A DNA stretch of 36,461 bases, from IMG/VR virus record IMGVR_UViG_3300045922_000405, positions 1 through 36,461 of that record; one strand, written 5' to 3'. Of this stretch, positions 28,117-35,604 are shown one piece after another. Made by a program: the position numbers and the translations under genes. Below the pieces are notes generated by a model. The model worked only from the letters and a program-made list of their open reading frames with translations, was not told the DNA's origin and searched no databases. Source of the DNA: a virus. The first letter of the stretch is position 1, and each line of letters opens with the position of its first letter.

Positions 28117-28401
28117 ATGGCGAAGATTATCTCCAAGGTGCGCCAACTTCGGCTTGATTACGCCCAAAAAATCGGGCGCGATGTCGAGCAAAAGGAGGTA
28201 GCGGACGCTGTGGGCGTGACAGAGGCCACGCTTTCGCGCATTGAGCGCGGCGTGATTACGCGGATGGACTTCGACACAATGATTAAGCTCTGCGGCTTTT
28301 ATGGCCGGGTGCTCAATCGCTTTGTCGATGTGGGCGATCTGTTGGGGTACGACCCAAATAACAAGAGGGCGCTCGGTCAGGCAGCCGCATTAGCCTCCTG
28401 A
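28117..28401 (+). CDS. XRE-family repressor
   Basis: This is a 94-residue protein with AGGAGG about 9 bases before ATG 28117. The helix-turn-helix is clear: DVEQKEVADAVGVTEATLSRIERGVITRMDFDTMIKLCGFYG, the Cro/CI type. It lies opposite the early operon with two candidate operators between them, so it most likely represses the early minus promoter and its own. The short length lacks a cleavable CI-type C-terminal domain, so induction by RecA is not expected from this gene. It ends inside a terminator. Confidence 0.88.
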   Translation: MAKIISKVRQLRLDYAQKIGRDVEQKEVADAVGVTEATLSRIERGVITRMDFDTMIKLCGFYGRVLNRFVDVGDLLGYDPNNKRALGQAAALAS

Positions 28402-28415
28402 CCGAACGCCCTCTT
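28363..28415. terminator. Terminator overlapping the end of the XRE gene
   Basis: AAGAGGGCG...CGGTCAGG pairs with CCTGACCG...CGCCCTCTT, interrupted by a small CT/AA internal loop, around a 15-base loop. The last codons and the stop of the repressor lie within it. Confidence 0.8.
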
Positions 28416-28751
28416 GTCTGTGATGTGCTGGCGAGTTTTCCAGGCGAGTCAGCGCACCACAGTGTCCCCGCCGACGAATCGGCGTATTGCCAGGCCCGCC
28501 AGGTTGCCCTGATGGCACCTTAACAATCTAGGCAAATCCTCTCCCTGACTGGCCGCCCTGTCGCGTCTGCCTGTCAGTCCCGTCGACCACGAGCGCCGAC
28601 GAGCAAAACCGGGAGAGTCTATTGATCATCAATCCAGTAACTGATCAGCACGCCGCATCGCGGGTCTCGCCTGGGGCCAGTGTGCCGCTCAGTACCATAA
28701 CGCACCCGCGTTCCTCCTGGGTTAGCTGGTGGGGACGGAGGGACGTACGCC
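28402..28751. other. 350-base intergenic stretch without a recognisable gene
   Basis: I see no convincing coding frame, tRNA or promoter here. It holds a small palindrome ATTGATCATCAAT (28621-28633) followed by a second TGATCA. This gap between the repressor terminator and the 3' end of recombinase 2 is a natural place for an attachment site, but none can be shown. Confidence 0.5.
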
Positions 28752-29648
28752 TCAATCGGCGGAATGGAGATAGCTCTCCATCGTCGGTAGACGGCGAATC
28801 GCCGGCGCCTGGTCAGTGACGACCACCGCCGTGTAGATCTGCGTGGTCTCTAAGCTTTTATGCCCAAGCGCATCCTGGAGCACTCGCAAGTTGCCGCCAT
28901 TTCGCAAGAACTCCGTTGCGAACGTGTGGCGCAAGCGATGCGCTGTGATGCGCAAGCCGTGGCGCGGCAACCAGCGCTCGAAGATCTTCGCCAGATCTTC
29001 GGCGTCCATCGGTTTGCCGGTACGGCTCGGCACGACCGGGCTGGTCTGCTTGCGACCGGCCAGCCAGGAAACCAGCACGTCGAGCAGCGCCGGGTGGATC
29101 GCTACGCTGCGATCGTCACTCTTGCTGCGCCGGATCGTGATCGTCGCACTCGTAATGTCTACATCGGCCACGCGCAGCCGGGCCACTTCGCCTAGGCGCA
29201 GGCCGGCATAGTACATGAGGTAGCACGCCAGGCGGTTGCGCCGGCGCTGCCAGTCCGCTTCGTCGGTCTCCAGTTCCGTGTTGAGGATACGCGAGAGCGT
29301 TGCCAGCTCGCAGCGCGACAACGGCTTCGGCGCTGGCCGAACCCGCGTCGGCCCGCGCACTCCTACCAACGGGTTCGCGTCGATATGACCCCGCTGCTGC
29401 GCCCAGGTGTAGAACGCGGCGAGGGTGCAGCGGTCATTCAGTACCGTTGCCGTGCGGCACGTCTCCATGCGGTGGTCACGGTAGTCAGCGATGTCGAGGC
29501 TCGTCACGGCGTCCCAGGCGACGCCACGCGCGCGGAGCCACTGCCCGAAGAGCGCTAGGCGCTCCAGGTACTTGGCCAGGCCGCTGGCGCGCTGGCCCTC
29601 GCCGCGACGATGGCGAGCAAAGGCGTCAATCGCATCACTCCACTGCAT
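28752..29648 (-). CDS. Tyrosine recombinase 2 (integrase-like)
   Basis: This is a 298-residue protein with GGAG about 8 bases before ATG 29648. The N-terminal SAM-like domain spans about 1-100. The catalytic residues are Arg in GLRLGEVARL (151), Lys in RRSKSDDR (176), HxxR in AHRLRHTF (237/240), His in LGHKS (263) and Tyr in TTQIYT (272). It resembles XerC/D-type or short phage integrases. It differs clearly from recombinase 1, so the two are not a recent duplication. A hairpin touches its ribosome site. Confidence 0.92.
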   Translation of the reverse strand: MQWSDAIDAFARHRRGEGQRASGLAKYLERLALFGQWLRARGVAWDAVTSLDIADYRDHRMETCRTATVLNDRCTLAAFYTWAQQRGHIDANPLVGVRGPTRVRPAPKPLSRCELATLSRILNTELETDEADWQRRRNRLACYLMYYAGLRLGEVARLRVADVDITSATITIRRSKSDDRSVAIHPALLDVLVSWLAGRKQTSPVVPSRTGKPMDAEDLAKIFERWLPRHGLRITAHRLRHTFATEFLRNGGNLRVLQDALGHKSLETTQIYTAVVVTDQAPAIRRLPTMESYLHSAD

Positions 29649-29657
29649 ACACAGACT

Positions 29658-29692
29658 CCATCAATCGCCCTGGCCAGTCCAGGGCCTGATGG
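29658..29692 (-). promoter_or_regulatory. Hairpin at the recombinase 2 ribosome site
   Basis: CCATCA/TGATGG and inner GCCCTGG/CCAGGGC form a stem with a small internal loop, ending in the GATGG that begins the Shine-Dalgarno GATGGAG. Folding could limit translation of the recombinase. Confidence 0.45.
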
Positions 29693-29708
29693 CATAACAT
29701 GATTGAAT

Positions 29709-29741
29709 GCCCGCGCTCCGGTAACGGCCCGGAGCGCGGGC
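29709..29741. other. 13-bp GC-rich hairpin between divergent genes
   Basis: GCCCGCGCTCCGG pairs perfectly with CCGGAGCGCGGGC around a 7-base loop, in the gap between recombinase 2 and the plus-strand early block. There is no T-run on either side. Confidence 0.55.
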
Positions 29742-29791
29742 GAGGGGCGGGAAATGAGCACCTCCCCGCTCGCAGTGTAGAAGGGAATCGC

Positions 29792-30178
29792 ATGGATGTG
29801 ACCAAATTAGATGTGACCAAATTAATCGAGGAGGGCGTCGCTGTCGGCGCAGTGGCCGGCGTGGCCTGCGTGGCCGCGCACCTGCTGTGCTACGACCAGC
29901 ACGGGCGTGCCCGCGCGTCGCTTGCCGGACGGTACACCGTCGGCACGCTCGCCATCGGCGTTCCATGGGCCTGGTGGGCGTCGCGCGTCGGGCACGCAGA
30001 AGCGATTGTGGTCTGGCTTGCAGCGGCCGCCGGCGCCGGCGCCGCAACCGTGCTGTCGCATTGGATTCATCGCCGGCTGCAAGCGGCCGTGGCTTTCGGC
30101 ATGGAGAAGGTCTACGAAGATGGCACGGTACCCGTACCGTTCCGTAAGCTCGATCGAGAATGCGACAGCGCAGGCTGA
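29792..30178 (+). CDS. Three-helix membrane protein, first of the right plus-strand block
   Basis: This is a 128-residue protein from ATG 29792 with AAGGGA just before. The first residues are a duplicated DVTKLDVTKL encoded by a tandem 15-mer (29795-29824). Three hydrophobic segments follow, around AVGAVAGVACVAAHLL, TVGTLAIGVPWAWWA and EAIVVWLAAAAGAGAATVL, and a short acidic tail. It may be a holin-like or membrane-anchoring protein, but it lies far from the lysis gene. Its end overlaps the next gene by 59 bases. Function unknown. Confidence 0.72.
   Translation: MDVTKLDVTKLIEEGVAVGAVAGVACVAAHLLCYDQHGRARASLAGRYTVGTLAIGVPWAWWASRVGHAEAIVVWLAAAAGAGAATVLSHWIHRRLQAAVAFGMEKVYEDGTVPVPFRKLDRECDSAG
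29795..29824 (+). repeat. Tandem 15-bp repeat GATGTGACCAAATTA
   Basis: Two exact copies lie right after the start codon of the membrane protein, encoding DVTKL twice. Loss or gain of a unit would keep the frame. Confidence 0.85.
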
Positions 30179-30347
30179 TTACCTGGCCGACTTGGTGCGG
30201 GCGCTGCGTCGGTCGGCGAACACTCCAGAGCAAAAGGCTGCTCTCCGGCGCGCCGAGCTGGCCGCCGAGGGTGTGCAACGCTTTCTCATCGAACTGCGCC
30301 GTGAGATGCAGCACGGCTCGCCCGGCGCCGGTTCGCCGCACGAGTGA
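30120..30347 (+). CDS. 75-residue helical protein
   Basis: The gene starts at ATG 30120 inside the end of the preceding gene, with GGAGAAGG 10-15 bases upstream. The protein is MARYPYRSVSSIENATAQ, followed by helical ADYLADLVRALRRSANTPEQKAALRRAELAAEGVQRFLIELRREM. It is unrecognised and followed by a hairpin before the helicase gene. Confidence 0.65.
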   Translation: MARYPYRSVSSIENATAQADYLADLVRALRRSANTPEQKAALRRAELAAEGVQRFLIELRREMQHGSPGAGSPHE

Positions 30348-30387
30348 AAGGAGATGTCCTTCACGCCTGTGCTTTCAGGGGGAATCG

Positions 30388-30413
30388 GACGCGCGGGCGA
30401 AAACCCGCGCGTC
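30388..30413 (+). promoter_or_regulatory. Hairpin before the helicase gene
   Basis: GACGCGCGGG pairs with CCCGCGCGTC around a 6-base CGAAAA loop, 17 bases before the helicase start. It could be a weak terminator or a translation-control element. Confidence 0.45.
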
Positions 30414-30430
30414 ACATCATAAGGTGTGCT

Positions 30431-31843
30431 ATGACCAACATCGAACCTTCGCTCCCGTACGATTTCGACGCCGAACGCGCCACCCTCGGCGCGTGTCTGA
30501 TTGAGCGCGACGCCATCGCCGTCGTGCGCAAAATTGTTTCCGAACCCGACTTCGGCACTGAGCGCCACGCCCTGATCTACCAGGCGCTCCTCAACCTGTA
30601 CGACAAACAGATCCCACCCGACGTGAGCACGGTCACCAGCGAACTGCGACGCATGAGCACCCTCGCTCACGTCGGGGGGTTGGCGTATCTCGCCGAACTG
30701 GTCGAGGCGTGCCCCGTCGCTGTTCACGCGGCCAGCTACGCGGCGGCGGTCGCCGAGGCCGGCGCCAAACGCCGCGCCATCGAGACCGTGGCCGAGATCC
30801 AGGCGGCGTTGCTCGATAACCGTCTGGAGGCGGCGGAGGCGTTTCAACGGATGGCGCAGGTTGCCGACGTCGGCCGGCGCGCCAGTATCACCCGTTCCGC
30901 CTGGGAATCGCGGGTACTCCCCGCGCCGCTCCTCTATCGCCAACAATTCGAGCCGATCCCCTGGGTGATCGAGCAGATCTTGCCGCCGGGCACCTTTATC
31001 CTCGTCGGCAAGCCCAAGACCAAGAAGAGCTTCACGGCGCTCAACTGGGCGATGGCCGTCGCCAACGGCGGGAAGGCGTTCGGGCACTTTCAGGCCGCAC
31101 AGGGTGATGTGCTCTATATCGACCTCGAAATGGGCGACCGGCGCATTCACAAGCGGATGCACGCAGTCAGCCCCAACGAGCCGCCGCCAAAGGGGTTGCA
31201 CTTTGCCACCGAATGGCCGCGCGTCGGCGAAGGAGGGCTTGAGATGCTCCAGGATTACCTGGAGCATCATCCATGGACGCGCCTGATCATCATCGACACC
31301 CTCGTCGGCATTCGCGGCCCCCGCCCGCGCGACCTGGAGCCCTACGAGGCGGACAAGAAGTTCGCCCAGGAGATCACCGACTTCTGCCACCGCTGGCCGA
31401 AACTGAGCATGGTGCTGGTGCATCACGCCCGCAAGCTCTCCGCCGGCGATCCGGTCGACGACGCCAGCGGCACGTTGGGCCTCGCCGGCGGCGTCGACAA
31501 CCTGGCCGGCATGGAGAAAAGCAGCCAGGAGAAAGACGTTGCGATCCTGCGCCTGTCGGGGCGCGACATCGAGGTCGACGATCCGCTCACGCTCCGCTGG
31601 GAAGGCGCGTTCTGCCAGTGGACCCTGGTCGGACGCGACGCCGTGCTCACCCCCGAACGCCGCCAGGTGCTTGACTTATTGCGGGCCAACCCCGGCCTGC
31701 AAGCAAAACAGATTGCGACCCTGCTTGACCGCCCCGAAGGCTCTACGCGGCGGCTCCTCTCCGATATGCGTGAAGCGGAGCAACTCCAGAATGTGCAGGG
31801 GCTCTGGTTCGCCAATGACCCAGAGCGCCCATCGATGGCATAA
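30431..31843 (+). CDS. Replicative helicase: DnaB N-domain, RecA-like ATPase, winged helix
   Basis: This is a 470-residue protein. Residues 1-130 match a DnaB N-terminal domain (LPYDFDAERATLGACLIERDAI, RHALIYQALLNLYDK, GGLAYLAELVEACP). Residues about 180-390 are a RecA-like ATPase: Walker A is GKPKTKKS (193-200) as in RepA/AAA_25 proteins, Walker B is LIIIDTLVGI, and SMVLVHHARK is a sensor. The C-terminus has a winged helix (LLRANPGLQAKQIATLLDRPEGSTRRLLSDM). The fusion suits an initiator-helicase that could act at the iteron-like region. The chosen ATG 30431 has AAGGTG 5 bases upstream. The longer frame reads through the hairpin and is less likely. Confidence 0.88.
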   Translation: MTNIEPSLPYDFDAERATLGACLIERDAIAVVRKIVSEPDFGTERHALIYQALLNLYDKQIPPDVSTVTSELRRMSTLAHVGGLAYLAELVEACPVAVHAASYAAAVAEAGAKRRAIETVAEIQAALLDNRLEAAEAFQRMAQVADVGRRASITRSAWESRVLPAPLLYRQQFEPIPWVIEQILPPGTFILVGKPKTKKSFTALNWAMAVANGGKAFGHFQAAQGDVLYIDLEMGDRRIHKRMHAVSPNEPPPKGLHFATEWPRVGEGGLEMLQDYLEHHPWTRLIIIDTLVGIRGPRPRDLEPYEADKKFAQEITDFCHRWPKLSMVLVHHARKLSAGDPVDDASGTLGLAGGVDNLAGMEKSSQEKDVAILRLSGRDIEVDDPLTLRWEGAFCQWTLVGRDAVLTPERRQVLDLLRANPGLQAKQIATLLDRPEGSTRRLLSDMREAEQLQNVQGLWFANDPERPSMA

Positions 31844-31847
31844 CAAA

Positions 31848-31875
31848 GCCCCCGGTCGGTGTGTGACCGAGGGCG
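31848..31875 (+). terminator. Possible hairpin after the helicase
   Basis: GCCCCCGGTC and GACCGAGGGC pair with one mismatch around a 7-base loop, directly downstream of the helicase stop. There is no T-run. Confidence 0.35.
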
Positions 31876-31929
31876 GCGGGCAAGGGCTACCAACCCGCTG
31901 TCTCCTATCCTACCAGAAAGGGCTACTCC

Positions 31930-32175
31930 GTGAACGACTACGACCTGAACCAAACCATCCAGCACACCGCCGAACGGTTGCGCGCCTACGCCCGCGACGC
32001 AGCCCGTCCGCTCGAAGCGAACGAAGATCCTGAAGACGTTCTCGCCGGCGTCAGCAACAAGCTCAATGCGCTGGCCAGCGAGCTGGAGCACGCTCTCGCG
32101 GCCCGTGCCCGCGCGTGGAACCGGCGGCCCGTGCGTGAAGGCGCGGATCGCCTGTGGAAGGAGCGAGTTAAATGA
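31930..32175 (+). CDS. 81-residue helical protein
   Basis: The gene starts with GTG 31930 and AAAGGG about 10 bases upstream, and ends in an ATGA overlap with the large gene. The sequence MNDYDLNQTIQHTAERLRAYARDAARPLE leads to an acidic middle and a long helix (NKLNALASELEHALAARARAW). It may be a partner of the large protein that follows. No family is recognised. Confidence 0.68.
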   Translation: MNDYDLNQTIQHTAERLRAYARDAARPLEANEDPEDVLAGVSNKLNALASELEHALAARARAWNRRPVREGADRLWKERVK

Positions 32176-34172
32176 GCACTGCACTGATACCCGCCGGCGA
32201 TTCCGCGGTCGAAGGCGTCGTGATGATGACTCGCGCCGAGGCCGAGGAGGCAGAGCAAAAGATCCTCGCCGGCATCGACAGCTTGCGCGAGCAGATCGCC
32301 GCTTTCGACGATGCGCAAGGATGGGCGGCGCTGGGCTGGGAGAGCTTTCGCGCCTGGGCATCGGCGCGCATACCTGACACCAACTTGCGGTACTTGTACC
32401 GCCTGCGCGACGCCAACCAGGTGGACAAACTTCTCGGCGCGGCCATTGGCCACACGCCCGAGAGTCACGCACGCCAAGTGAAGGGTGTTGCGCCGGAGCG
32501 GGTGCCTGAGGTTTTTCAGCGGGCGGATCAGATCGCCGCTGAGCAGGGCCGCGATCGCCAGGCGCGCGACGTGGCTACGGCAAGGCAGGAGGTGCTGGGC
32601 GCTCGTCCCGTTGGACGCACCGGTGATCCGCACAACCCCGATCCGACGATGGCCGCGTACGGATGGATCGCCGAAGCGCTGGCGGCGCACGACCGCATCC
32701 TGCAACGCCACGCCGGCGTAGACACCGTGACGTACAGCATCGGCACGCGAGGCGCGCCCGAACCGGCGCGCCTCACCTGGGCCGGCGTGTTGCGCGCGCT
32801 GAGCGAGATGGAGACGGGCAATCCGCGCGCGCTGCGCGCCGTGCTCGCCAATCCGCACAGCGACAAGCTGCGGCGCGAGATGATCTGGAACCTGCGCACG
32901 GATGAACAACGGGCGCAGTGGGGTTCCATCCGCGCGGCCTGTATCCGCATCCACGCCCTGGCGTCCGACGCCAATCCGCACAGCGACGAGCTACGGCGCC
33001 TCATTGCCGACATCCCTGACGCGCCGCTGCGCGAAATGCTCATGGAGCGCTACGCGCCGGAGCCAGCGATGAACCCGGCCCCCTCCGCCGCATACGAAGC
33101 GCTGCGCCTAGAGATGTATCAGGCGGGTATGGCGTTTGACTGGCATGAGGAACGCCAGGCGTTTGTCGTCTGGAGCGGCAAGAGCAACCTCCCGCACGCA
33201 TATAGCTATGAGCCAGACTGGCACGCGGCGCTATCGATGGCCCGGCGGCTTCTGGAGGAGTCCTACAACGCGCCGAAACACGCGCCCGCGCAATTCGACA
33301 TCGACAAAGAAGAGTTGCGCGCCGCCGCCTACCACGCGGCGGAAGAACTGTTCGACCGGCTTGACCCGGCGCAGCGCCGAGCACTGTCAGCGGTGCTCTG
33401 GCAGATGACCGGGAATAATCAGACCTGGCGCGAGTGCGAGACTGGCAGTTTGTTAGAGGCCGGAGTGCAGACCCTGGCTGACAACCTGGTCTCCCTGGTC
33501 GAGCATGACGACAATGATCTCCTGGCCTTTTTGATGCCGCCGTTTGAGGAGCCGCGCGCGGACGCCAGCGCAGCGCCCGCAACGGAAGCCGCACCCGGCT
33601 CGCTCTTCGCGCTCAACGACGCGGCGCTGCGCGAGGTCGAGGAGTCGGTCGAGCTTTGGTCGGAGCCGGAGAAGCTTGAGTTCGACGCACTCCGCGCTTA
33701 CGCCGCGTCGATGCTGATGCTGGCTCGTCGGCCGACGGCCATCATCGAGGCGTACGACCATGAGATTGTGTGCCGGCTCCGCACACGCCTGAGCGACCTG
33801 ATGGACGCCACGCTTGACCAAAACACGCCCGCCGATGTCGTGCAGCCCTGGACGCAACTCGCCGACGACCTGACGCGGATCGCCGCGCTGCTGGCGCCTG
33901 CGGCAGACGATGCACCGGCGACCGAACCGCCTGCCGCAGATCCCGCCACCGTTTGCGCGCAAACGCTCCGGCGGATCGCACTGAGCCTCGACGCCATCGA
34001 GGCGAAGATCGGCGCCGGCGGCGCGACGGAGGCCGATGAGCAAGCGCTGTACGTCCTGCTGGACGACCTGGAGGAGATCGCTGAGGACTGTACCGACGCG
34101 GAGTACGAAGGCATTTCGACGCGCATCGGCAATGCACTGGAGCGACTAGTGGAGGTTGCTGATGGACGGTAA
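32172..34172 (+). CDS. 666-residue multi-domain protein of unknown function
   Basis: The ATG overlaps the previous stop as ATGA. The N-terminal part (AEQKILAGIDSLREQIAAFDDAQGWAALGWESFRAWASARI, LRYLYRLRDANQVDKLLGA, SHARQVKGVAPERVPEVFQRADQIA) reads like the DNA-binding or protein-binding helical region of phage and plasmid replication/partition proteins. A ParB-like similarity is only an impression. Around 200-300 lies a repeated NPHSD-K/E-LRR motif pair. The C-terminal half is acidic and helical (DAALREVEESVELWSEPEKLEFDALRAYA, AADDAPATEPPAADPATV). It has no ATP motif. A structural or scaffolding role in replication is inferred. A copy of the 15-mer lies at 32441 within it. Confidence 0.72.
   Translation: MSTALIPAGDSAVEGVVMMTRAEAEEAEQKILAGIDSLREQIAAFDDAQGWAALGWESFRAWASARIPDTNLRYLYRLRDANQVDKLLGAAIGHTPESHARQVKGVAPERVPEVFQRADQIAAEQGRDRQARDVATARQEVLGARPVGRTGDPHNPDPTMAAYGWIAEALAAHDRILQRHAGVDTVTYSIGTRGAPEPARLTWAGVLRALSEMETGNPRALRAVLANPHSDKLRREMIWNLRTDEQRAQWGSIRAACIRIHALASDANPHSDELRRLIADIPDAPLREMLMERYAPEPAMNPAPSAAYEALRLEMYQAGMAFDWHEERQAFVVWSGKSNLPHAYSYEPDWHAALSMARRLLEESYNAPKHAPAQFDIDKEELRAAAYHAAEELFDRLDPAQRRALSAVLWQMTGNNQTWRECETGSLLEAGVQTLADNLVSLVEHDDNDLLAFLMPPFEEPRADASAAPATEAAPGSLFALNDAALREVEESVELWSEPEKLEFDALRAYAASMLMLARRPTAIIEAYDHEIVCRLRTRLSDLMDATLDQNTPADVVQPWTQLADDLTRIAALLAPAADDAPATEPPAADPATVCAQTLRRIALSLDAIEAKIGAGGATEADEQALYVLLDDLEEIAEDCTDAEYEGISTRIGNALERLVEVADGR
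32441..32455 (+). repeat. Copy 4 of GGCCATTGGCCACAC
   Basis: This is an exact copy inside the coding region, reading AIGHT in that frame. Confidence 0.9.
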
Positions 34173-34293
34173 GACGGCCACGAGGTTTTACCGCCTCTAC
34201 CGCCACTGGCTAGCCGGGCGTCTCTCGACGCATCTCTATGTGGCGCTCTGGGGATCGCTGCGGGCGCAGCAGAAGACGTGGAGGAACAATTAA
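34162..34293 (+). CDS. 43-residue micro-gene
   Basis: ATG 34162 lies inside the end of the large gene. GGAGG is at 34151-34155, 6 bases before it. The peptide (MDGKTATRFYRLYRHWLAG at the start, TWRNN at the end) is basic and aromatic. Its TAA overlaps the next ATG as TAATG, and the next gene's GGAGG lies in its last codons. Real gene likely, function unknown. Confidence 0.6.
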   Translation: MDGKTATRFYRLYRHWLAGRLSTHLYVALWGSLRAQQKTWRNN

Positions 34294-34601
34294 TGACAAC
34301 GTGGAGAGACCAGGCGCGGGCGATCATCGCCCGCGCCATCGATGAAGGCCGGGCCGCCGGCCTGACTGATGAGCAGATCCGGCGGAACGTCGATGCGGCG
34401 TATCCGTTCGGGCCGCGCAAATACTGGCCCTATCAGGCGTGGCTCAAGGCGCGGCGCGAACTGCTCGGACTATCGAAGAGCATCAGCGCCGGCGATCGGG
34501 CGAAGCTGTCGGCCTGGGAGAACGATGTGCCGATTGTGGATCCGGGCGAGCCGGGCGCGCTACTCACGCCGCTTGAGCGCTGCACGCAGGGGGGCAGATG
34601 A
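34293..34601 (+). CDS. 102-residue protein with repeated-helix pattern
   Basis: The start at 34293 has GGAGG 8 bases upstream. TWRDQARAIIARAIDEGRAAGLTDEQIRRNVDAAYPFGPRKYWPYQAWLKARRELLG is a recognisable helical pattern, close to short phage and plasmid proteins of unknown role (DEGRAAGLT...FGPRKYWPY). It ends with GEPGALLTPLERCTQGG. Its stop overlaps the next ATG as ATGA. Confidence 0.7.
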   Translation: MTTWRDQARAIIARAIDEGRAAGLTDEQIRRNVDAAYPFGPRKYWPYQAWLKARRELLGLSKSISAGDRAKLSAWENDVPIVDPGEPGALLTPLERCTQGGR

Positions 34602-34819
34602 GTGAGTACGCCTTTCCGATCACCAGCGAGGAGGCCGATCGCCTTCCTGTTGACTATTCACTCCCGCTGTTGCGCGGCCTCCTCGCTCGCGGCGAGGTGA
34701 CGATCCGCGCAATCGCCGTGCGGTACTTCGCCGGCGACGTGGAGGCGGCAAAGGCGGGAATGTATCCGCCGATGCACCTGCCGCGTCGCCGGCCACACGA
34801 AAGTGCAGCGACCACATGA
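34598..34819 (+). CDS. 73-residue protein
   Basis: ATGA overlaps occur at both ends. Visible features are MSEYAFPITSEEADRLPVDYS, then SLPLLRGLLARGEVTIRAIAVRYFAGDVEAAKAG, a helical pattern, and a Pro/Arg-rich end. Unrecognised. Confidence 0.62.
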   Translation: MSEYAFPITSEEADRLPVDYSLPLLRGLLARGEVTIRAIAVRYFAGDVEAAKAGMYPPMHLPRRRPHESAATT

Positions 34820-35070
34820 TCCACTTCTGCCTGACCTACACGAGCGCGAACCGCGACGAGTGCGCCGCGCTCGACGAGGCGATCCGCGCCGTCTGTTCCG
34901 CGAACGTCACCACGCAGCGCTCGATCGGCGGGCCGATGGGCGCATCGTTCAGTGCCGACCTGGCAGCGCTGATCAACGCCGTCTTCCCGCTCATTCACGA
35001 GTTCGACCCCGACGGCCACTGGGAACTTTCACGCGCGCCGGGGAAGGAGATCTCACACCGTGACGCCTGA
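34816..35070 (+). CDS. 84-residue protein
   Basis: The ATG overlaps the previous TGA. The fold looks alpha/beta (MIHFCLTYTSANRDECAALDEAIRAVCSANVTTQRSIGGPMGASFSADLAALINAVFP). The N-terminal strand-then-helix and the Gly-rich GGPMGASFS could bind a ligand. Unrecognised. Confidence 0.62.
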   Translation: MIHFCLTYTSANRDECAALDEAIRAVCSANVTTQRSIGGPMGASFSADLAALINAVFPLIHEFDPDGHWELSRAPGKEISHRDA

Positions 35071-35389
35071 TGACATCAAACGGCTCTACGACCGCGAGAC
35101 GCCGGCCACGGCAGCGGAGGCCGAGGCGACGCGCAACGAACTGCGCAATGATCCAGACACGGCCCGTGTCGCCTTCGAGGTGTCGCTCACACTCGCGAGC
35201 GACGACCCGGCCTTCCGTGTGCTGGTGATCGCCGCGCTCAATGCCGGCCTGGTCGCCTTCATTCGCGAGCGGATGCAGACCGACGACGACTTCGCCCGAC
35301 TTATCGGCGAACACCTGGCACGCGCACTCACCCCGATCCCGCGCACGCCGCGGGGGCGACCGCGTGGGTCGCCGAACAAGATGGCATGA
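35060..35389 (+). CDS. 109-residue protein with AT-hook-like tail
   Basis: The gene starts with GTG 35060 (GGAAGGAG is 11 bases ahead), overlapping the previous gene by 11 bases. It is helical (DDIKRLYDRETPATAAEAEATRNELRNDPDTARVAFEVSLTLASDDPAF), and its C-terminus RTPRGRPRGSPNKMA contains GRPRG, the AT-hook type of minor-groove binding motif. It may bind DNA. The overlaps suggest one transcript with its neighbours. Confidence 0.62.
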   Translation: MTPDDIKRLYDRETPATAAEAEATRNELRNDPDTARVAFEVSLTLASDDPAFRVLVIAALNAGLVAFIRERMQTDDDFARLIGEHLARALTPIPRTPRGRPRGSPNKMA

Positions 35390-35415
35390 CAACCCCTCAA
35401 AAGAAGGAGTCCTGA

Positions 35416-35604
35416 ATGCCCAAACACACCTACACCATCCAAATCAGCACGCCCCGCTCACTCACCGAGGCCGAAGTCGAGCGCGTCGTCTCATCTGCCC
35501 TCGACCAACTCGCCACGTTGCTCGCCGTACCGGACGAGACACCCCGCCACATCGAGCGCATCGTCATCCGCCCCCGCCCCGAACACCCCGTCGAGGCGGC
35601 ATGA
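35416..35604 (+). CDS. 62-residue protein
   Basis: AAGGAG lies 7 bases before ATG 35416. The order strand, helix, strand (MPKHTYTIQISTPRSLTEAEVERVVSSALDQLATLLAVPDETPRHIERIVIRPRP) resembles a small ferredoxin-like half. It overlaps the next gene as ATGA. Confidence 0.66.
   Translation: MPKHTYTIQISTPRSLTEAEVERVVSSALDQLATLLAVPDETPRHIERIVIRPRPEHPVEAA

Noticed and set aside
32168-32175. Longer gene fusion of the 81-residue protein with the 666-residue protein
   Set aside because: The frames differ and the ATGA stop-start overlap shows two genes.
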